Shown: positions 59,713 to 64,000 of the stretch, piece by piece | How positions within the stretch are numbered: the first letter of the stretch is position 1 | Layout of the letters: the number at the start of each line of letters is the position of its first letter | NCBI GenBank assembly: GCA_900547775.1 | Contig: URHW01000004.1 | Span: 5,331 to 69,330 of the forward strand | Direction: 5' to 3' | DNA length: 64,000 bases | Source: an uncultured Mycoplasmatota bacterium | GTDB taxonomy: Bacteria; Bacillota_I; Bacilli_A; RF39; UBA660 | Position numbers and translations under genes: made by a program | Notes under the pieces: model-generated | What the model was told of the DNA's origin: nothing | Seen by the model: only the letters and a program-made list of their open reading frames with translations | Databases searched by the model: none

Positions 59713-62433
59713 TTACTCATTATCCTTTAATATACTAGCACATCTATGACAAATACCATCATCTAGTTCGTCAACATAGTTCCAGCATCTATTACACTTC
59801 TCACCAGTACTTCTTTCAATCTTAACAGATACATTATCATACTTAGTTAATTCCTCACTAGTAAACACTACCTTAGATACAATCAATAATTGATGCATAA
59901 CATTCCCTAAAACATCTTTAACATTATTAAATGCTTCAGGTAGATTTAGATATACATTTGCTTCTAATCCAGAACCAATTATCTTTTCATTACGAGCAGT
60001 CTCTAATGCCTTATAAACATCATCTTTAACCTTAAAGAAATTACTCCATAACTCTTCATCTATCTTTACATCCATACCTTCTGGCATATCTAATAAATGA
60101 ACACTTTCCTTCTTCTCTCCTGGAATATAACGATAAATTTCTTCAGCAGTATAAGGTAAAATTGGTGCAAGAAGAACATCCAACTTAGTAATAATATTAT
60201 ATAACACTGTCTGTACACTTCTTCTTACTAAAGAATCCTTCTTTTCAATATACAAAATATCCTTAGTGAAATCTAAATAGAAATTAGATAAAGTAAAACT
60301 TATAAAATTATTAGTATACTTATAAACCTCTTGATAAGAATATCTATCATAAGCACCTCTAACATTCTTAACATATTTATTAAGTTCACTCATCATGTAC
60401 TTATCATACTCTTTCATCTCATCAAAACTAATCATATCTTTATTAGGATCAAAATCATTTAAATTACCTAAAATAAACTTAGCAGTATTTCTAATCTTAC
60501 GATAACTCTCTTGAACCTGTTTAAGAATCTCATCACCAATTCTTACATCCTCAGTATAATCAGTAGATGCTACCCATAAACGTAATACATCAGCACCCCT
60601 AATACTAATCTCTTTAAGTGGATCAATACCATTACCAAGACTCTTACTCATCTTATTACCCTTAGCATCTAAAGTAAATCCATGACTTATACAAGTCTTA
60701 TAAGGACTCTTACCATGAACTGCTACACCAGTAATTAATGATGAATTAAACCATCCACGATATTGATCACAACCCTCTAAATAAACATCAGCTGGATATG
60801 GTAAATTTCTACCTAATAATACACCAGTATGAGTAGAACCTGAATCAAACCAAACATCCATAATATCCATTTCTTTAGTAAACTTACCATTAGGACTTGC
60901 TGGATTAGTATACCCTTCAGGAAGTAAATCCTTAGCATCTTTCTGGAACCAATAATTAGAACCATGCTCTCTAAATAACTCTGCAACATGCATCATAACA
61001 TCATAATCTAAAATAGCAGAACCATCTTCATTATAGAAAATAGGTAGTGGTACTCCCCAAACTCTTTGACGAGAAATACACCAGTCTCCTCTTCCTTCAA
61101 TCATATTATGAAGTCTTACTTTACCCCACTCAGGAAGCCAATTAATATTATTATCAATCTCATTTAAGATATCATCTTTAATCTTATCAATACTACAGAA
61201 CCACTGAGCAGTTGCTCTAAATATAATAGGTTTTTTAGTACGCCAATCATGTGGATAAGAGTGAGTAATAAACTTAAGCTTTAATAATACACCTAACTCA
61301 TCTAAATACTTAACAACCTCTTTATTAGCATCCTCAAAGAATAATCCCTTAAATCTTTCACCAGACTCAGCATTTAAGCATCCATTATCATCAACACCAA
61401 ACACCATCTCTAGATTATACTTCTTACCAACATTAAAGTCATCCTCACCATAACTAGGTGCTGTATGAACAAGACCAGAACCTGCATCAAGTGTAACATG
61501 ATCACCTAACACAACTGGACTAATTCTATCCATAAATGGATGTTTATACTTAACATACTCTAAATCAGTACCATAGAAATTATTTATTACTTCTACATTT
61601 TCCCATCCAAACTCACCCTTAAGTGAATCTAAAAGGTCAGCAGCAACAACATACTTCTTACCATCAACAAGTACTCTAGAATACTCTAAATTAGGTCCAA
61701 CACATATAGCAGTATTACCAGGAAGTGTCCAAGGAGTAGTAGTCCAAATAACTAAATAATCTCCCTTATCAACAACACTATTACCTTCCTCTACCTCAAA
61801 AGCAACAAATATAGAAGGATCTTTTCTATCATGATACTCAATCTCAGCCTCGGCTAAAGCACTCTCACTTGATGGTGACCAATATACAGGTTTCATTCCC
61901 TTAAAAATTAACCCTTTACGAGCCATCTCAGCAAACACTTCAATTTGTCTAGCCTCTAACTCATGCTGAAAAGTAGCATAATAATTATCCCAATCAGCAA
62001 TAACATTTAAAGCCTTAAAACCTTCCATCTGCATAGCAATCTGCTTCTTAGCATACTCTTCACAAATAGCCCTAAATTCAGCCTTATCCATACTCTTACG
62101 ATCAACACCACTATTAGTAACTGCTTGCTCTATTGGAAGACCATGAGTATCCCATCCAGGAATATAAATCATATCCCTACCACTCATCGCAGCATAACGA
62201 TTAACAAAATCCTTTAAAATCTTATTCATCGCATGACCAATATGAATAGAACCATTCGCATAAGGAGGCCCATCATGTAACACAAAAGGCTCCCTTCCCT
62301 TATTCTTCTCTCTTAACTTATTATATAAGTCCATCTCTTCCCACTTAGCACGTTGTACCTTCTCATTCTCCGGTAAATTGCCCTTCATCTGAAACTCAGT
62401 CTTAGGCATCAAAAGTGTTTCCTTATAATCCAT
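59713..62433 (-). CDS. ileS: Isoleucyl-tRNA synthetase
   Basis: 906 aa from MDYKETLLMPKTEF, behind GGAAGGGAG; an in-frame ATG 11 codons upstream lies in the T-box terminator. HIGH motif GPPYANGSIHIGHAMN, editing domain with TTTPWTLPGN, KMSKSLGNG, and a zinc finger CNRCW...CHRC at the end. Charges tRNA-Ile. T-box regulated. Confidence 0.97.
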   Translation of the reverse strand: MDYKETLLMPKTEFQMKGNLPENEKVQRAKWEEMDLYNKLREKNKGREPFVLHDGPPYANGSIHIGHAMNKILKDFVNRYAAMSGRDMIYIPGWDTHGLPIEQAVTNSGVDRKSMDKAEFRAICEEYAKKQIAMQMEGFKALNVIADWDNYYATFQHELEARQIEVFAEMARKGLIFKGMKPVYWSPSSESALAEAEIEYHDRKDPSIFVAFEVEEGNSVVDKGDYLVIWTTTPWTLPGNTAICVGPNLEYSRVLVDGKKYVVAADLLDSLKGEFGWENVEVINNFYGTDLEYVKYKHPFMDRISPVVLGDHVTLDAGSGLVHTAPSYGEDDFNVGKKYNLEMVFGVDDNGCLNAESGERFKGLFFEDANKEVVKYLDELGVLLKLKFITHSYPHDWRTKKPIIFRATAQWFCSIDKIKDDILNEIDNNINWLPEWGKVRLHNMIEGRGDWCISRQRVWGVPLPIFYNEDGSAILDYDVMMHVAELFREHGSNYWFQKDAKDLLPEGYTNPASPNGKFTKEMDIMDVWFDSGSTHTGVLLGRNLPYPADVYLEGCDQYRGWFNSSLITGVAVHGKSPYKTCISHGFTLDAKGNKMSKSLGNGIDPLKEISIRGADVLRLWVASTDYTEDVRIGDEILKQVQESYRKIRNTAKFILGNLNDFDPNKDMISFDEMKEYDKYMMSELNKYVKNVRGAYDRYSYQEVYKYTNNFISFTLSNFYLDFTKDILYIEKKDSLVRRSVQTVLYNIITKLDVLLAPILPYTAEEIYRYIPGEKKESVHLLDMPEGMDVKIDEELWSNFFKVKDDVYKALETARNEKIIGSGLEANVYLNLPEAFNNVKDVLGNVMHQLLIVSKVVFTSEELTKYDNVSVKIERSTGEKCNRCWNYVDELDDGICHRCASILKDNE

Positions 62434-62454
62434 AAAAATCTCCCTTCCTAAAAT

Positions 62455-62670
62455 AAAAAAGCCCATAATCTAAGGACGAGTCAAACCCGTGTTACCACCT
62501 TAGTTTATGAACTTATTTCATACACTCATTATCTATAACGTAGATACCGTACTATACTTATCCTATAGTAACATCCGAAGTGATCCTTAATACTTCCAGT
62601 ATACTTACTTTCACCACAACGTAAGCTCTCTAAATACCTTCCATATCAACGTCTTCATCAACTGCTTATG
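62455..62670 (-). promoter_or_regulatory. T-box riboswitch (probably tRNA-Ile)
   Basis: T-box core AAGGTGGTAACACGG (62488-62502) on the minus strand, terminator hairpin ending GGGCTTTTTT, and AAGGATCAC with AUC as likely Ile specifier. A full-length leader of about 215 nt before ileS. Confidence 0.9.
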
Positions 62671-62676
62671 CCATAA

Positions 62677-62705
62677 ATTATATGCCAATAACACATACTT
62701 GTCAA
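62677..62705 (-). promoter_or_regulatory. Promoter of the Ile T-box
   Basis: Consensus -35 TTGACA (62700-62705), 17-bp spacer, consensus -10 TATAAT (62677-62682). Confidence 0.85.
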
Positions 62706-62714
62706 GCACAAACT

Positions 62715-64000
62715 TTATTGTACTACATATGGTTCTTCTGAAGTACCAGAACCGATTACTGTAATTGATGGTGACAAACTTATTGCTGGGCGTACTCCGA
62801 TTTCGTCACTCACACTATCATTAAGCAACATGCCGTCAATAACAAGCCAAACGCATGGCATATTTCCCAAATCAGAATCAGGAGACAACAGCCACCAATA
62901 ATCATCAGTAGCATTTTCTTGTAAATAAGAACCAGCTCCAATTAAATTATATGCGTACCCAGCAAATGCTACCTCATCTGCGGACAATAAACCTATCTTT
63001 GTTGTTACTTTACTTAAAGTACCATTACATTTCAAACTCGGACCAGTACCACCAGTACTACCACCACCATTAACTAATCGTTTAGTGGGATTATAATAAG
63101 TTACATTTTCACCATAACCCAAACCAGTTGGATTCCAACCCCATGGATCATATGTCAAATCTGTCACAATACTTTTATCATTACACCATACCGTGTCAGC
63201 AATTTTACTTTCATAAGTTAATAAATTATTATTATACCATTTTTCTAAACTGGTAAGTATCGTACTTTTATTTATGTTTTCATGAGTTTCAGCGTAACTA
63301 GTAGAGTATGGCGTTCCATACATAAAGCCTATGCCAGCATTATCATCAGAGATTTCATTAAATTGACTTACATATGAAGTTCCAGAATATCTTGCAAACG
63401 CTGAAGTTGTACTATTACTAGAAGAAGAGCACGGGTTTGAAACATTTGAAGTATTATCATTATGAAGCACTAATTTGACTGTTTTATCACCAGAAATTCT
63501 TACGATTCGCCAGCATTTATTTGCAAATTCGACATAATTATTTTTGACTGCCCCCCTAAAATAATAAGAAATCCCATCATCGTCTTCAGTACGTGCAAGT
63601 AACGCTTCCGTTATGTTTTTTACAGAACCAAGTACCTTATAGGTAAAACTACTTGATGTTGCACTTACTACATAATATATACTGCCCAAATCATTTGTAG
63701 TTACTTTTGTTCCAGCTGTAGTTGAACCAGCATTGTGTATAATATTACTTACAAGATATTTACCTACTAAACTAGAATAAGAATTCGCATATGTACTATT
63801 TGTTACAGACACACCAGTCAAATTAAAATTTGAACCATTTGTTGTCCAACCAGTTCCATATGTTACATAATATGCTTGTGATTCATCCGATAAAAATGAT
63901 GTTGCAATAGACACATCATCTAATGTATGAGCACTTATTTCACTACCTGGCGTTGTAAGTGGCGTCTTAACTTCATTATCTGCAAGTATTGCTTCTCTTA
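62715..64000 (-). CDS. Surface protein with lectin-like module, N-terminus off the window (paralogue 5)
   Basis: At least 427 aa; the frame is open to the right edge. In frame before the first internal ATG it reads REAILADNEVKTPLTTPGSEIS, the linker seen in paralogues 1-4, so the true start and membrane anchor lie beyond 64000. The YYVTYGTGW insert is present, then YYFRGAVKNNYVEFANKCWRIVRI and the C-terminal module ending GTSEEPYVVQ. The patch-equivalent region 62787-62879 is 44% GC. Stop is 9 bp before the -35 of ileS. Confidence 0.75.
   Translation of the reverse strand, partial: REAILADNEVKTPLTTPGSEISAHTLDDVSIATSFLSDESQAYYVTYGTGWTTNGSNFNLTGVSVTNSTYANSYSSLVGKYLVSNIIHNAGSTTAGTKVTTNDLGSIYYVVSATSSSFTYKVLGSVKNITEALLARTEDDDGISYYFRGAVKNNYVEFANKCWRIVRISGDKTVKLVLHNDNTSNVSNPCSSSSNSTTSAFARYSGTSYVSQFNEISDDNAGIGFMYGTPYSTSYAETHENINKSTILTSLEKWYNNNLLTYESKIADTVWCNDKSIVTDLTYDPWGWNPTGLGYGENVTYYNPTKRLVNGGGSTGGTGPSLKCNGTLSKVTTKIGLLSADEVAFAGYAYNLIGAGSYLQENATDDYWWLLSPDSDLGNMPCVWLVIDGMLLNDSVSDEIGVRPAISLSPSITVIGSGTSEEPYVVQ
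62787..62879 (-). other. Position-equivalent of the hypervariable patch (paralogue 5)
   Basis: 93 bp, 41 G+C (44%), codons of all endings. It shares TGCGTTTGG-like text with the candidate variable regions (GTT-TGG preceded by GC) but lacks the C/T-ending bias. Weak or old target at most. Confidence 0.4.

Noticed and set aside
62715..63914. Paralogue 5 starting at ATG 63914
   Set aside because: The frame continues in the family linker up to the window edge, so that ATG is internal.

Overview
The window is AT-rich (roughly 30% GC by eye) and uses TGA as an ordinary stop. It carries T-box-controlled aminoacyl-tRNA synthetases, YtxH/DUF948, an LtaS-like sulfatase, a YtgP/SpoVB-type flippase, and three genes whose relatives belong to sporulation (a DacB-like carboxypeptidase overlapping spmA, and cse60). 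This points to an uncultured, probably host-associated member of the Bacillota, most likely of the Bacilli/Erysipelotrichia side. Exact placement is inference. Nearly all genes are on the minus strand; plus-strand genes are ltaS-like, dgt-like, a small coiled-coil gene, rpsD and the gene after it.

Layout. 1-1.2 kb: dacB-like and the start of spmA. 1.2-22.7 kb: an accessory surface region. It holds three large anchored surface proteins with a lectin-like C-terminal module (1.2-3.1, 9.4-11.0, 19.3-21.2 kb), a type IV pilin-like protein carrying a related module (7.0-8.7), an arylsulfotransferase-like protein, a four-gene pilin-like operon (13.2-19.2) led in size by a 1343-residue pilin/BspA-repeat protein, an anchored lytic transglycosylase, an RloA/RloB defence-type pair and an AlbA_2/ATPase gene. 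22.8-30.8 kb: tyrS with a Tyr-type T-box, a candidate type I toxin-antitoxin locus, a coiled-coil protein pair, a decayed lipoprotein gene, an SsuABC/ThiXYZ-type ABC transporter and traX. 30.9-46.1 kb: housekeeping and envelope genes (ltaS-like, dgt-like, a tRNA editing protein, tRNA-Thr, a YtxH operon, trmB, flippase, cse60, tmk, tdk). 46.2-64 kb: a DUF5684 protein, a fourth lectin-module protein, leuS and ileS each with T-box leaders, a GH31 glucosidase, a DUF4143 ATPase, rpsD with a probable S4 leader, and a fifth lectin-module protein cut by the window end.

Main result. Three lectin-module proteins contain, about 20 codons before the stop, a 90-99 bp patch that is 61-66% GC in an AT-rich genome. 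Nearly all codons in the patch end in C or T. Between the copies at 9.5 kb and 47.3 kb, nine of the first ten differences fall at codon positions 1 or 2, while the flanks are nearly identical. This is what adenine-directed mutagenesis by a diversity-generating retroelement (DGR) leaves behind. No reverse transcriptase or template repeat is visible here, so the retroelement would have to act from elsewhere in the genome on several dispersed surface-protein targets.

Other notable structures: an array of 17 A-tracts phased at 10.4 bp (strongly curved DNA) upstream of one of the hypervariable genes; a 29-residue hydrophobic peptide gene with a convergent small RNA; a permease that appears to start at ATA; and a lipoprotein pseudogene whose lipobox cysteine codon has become TGA.
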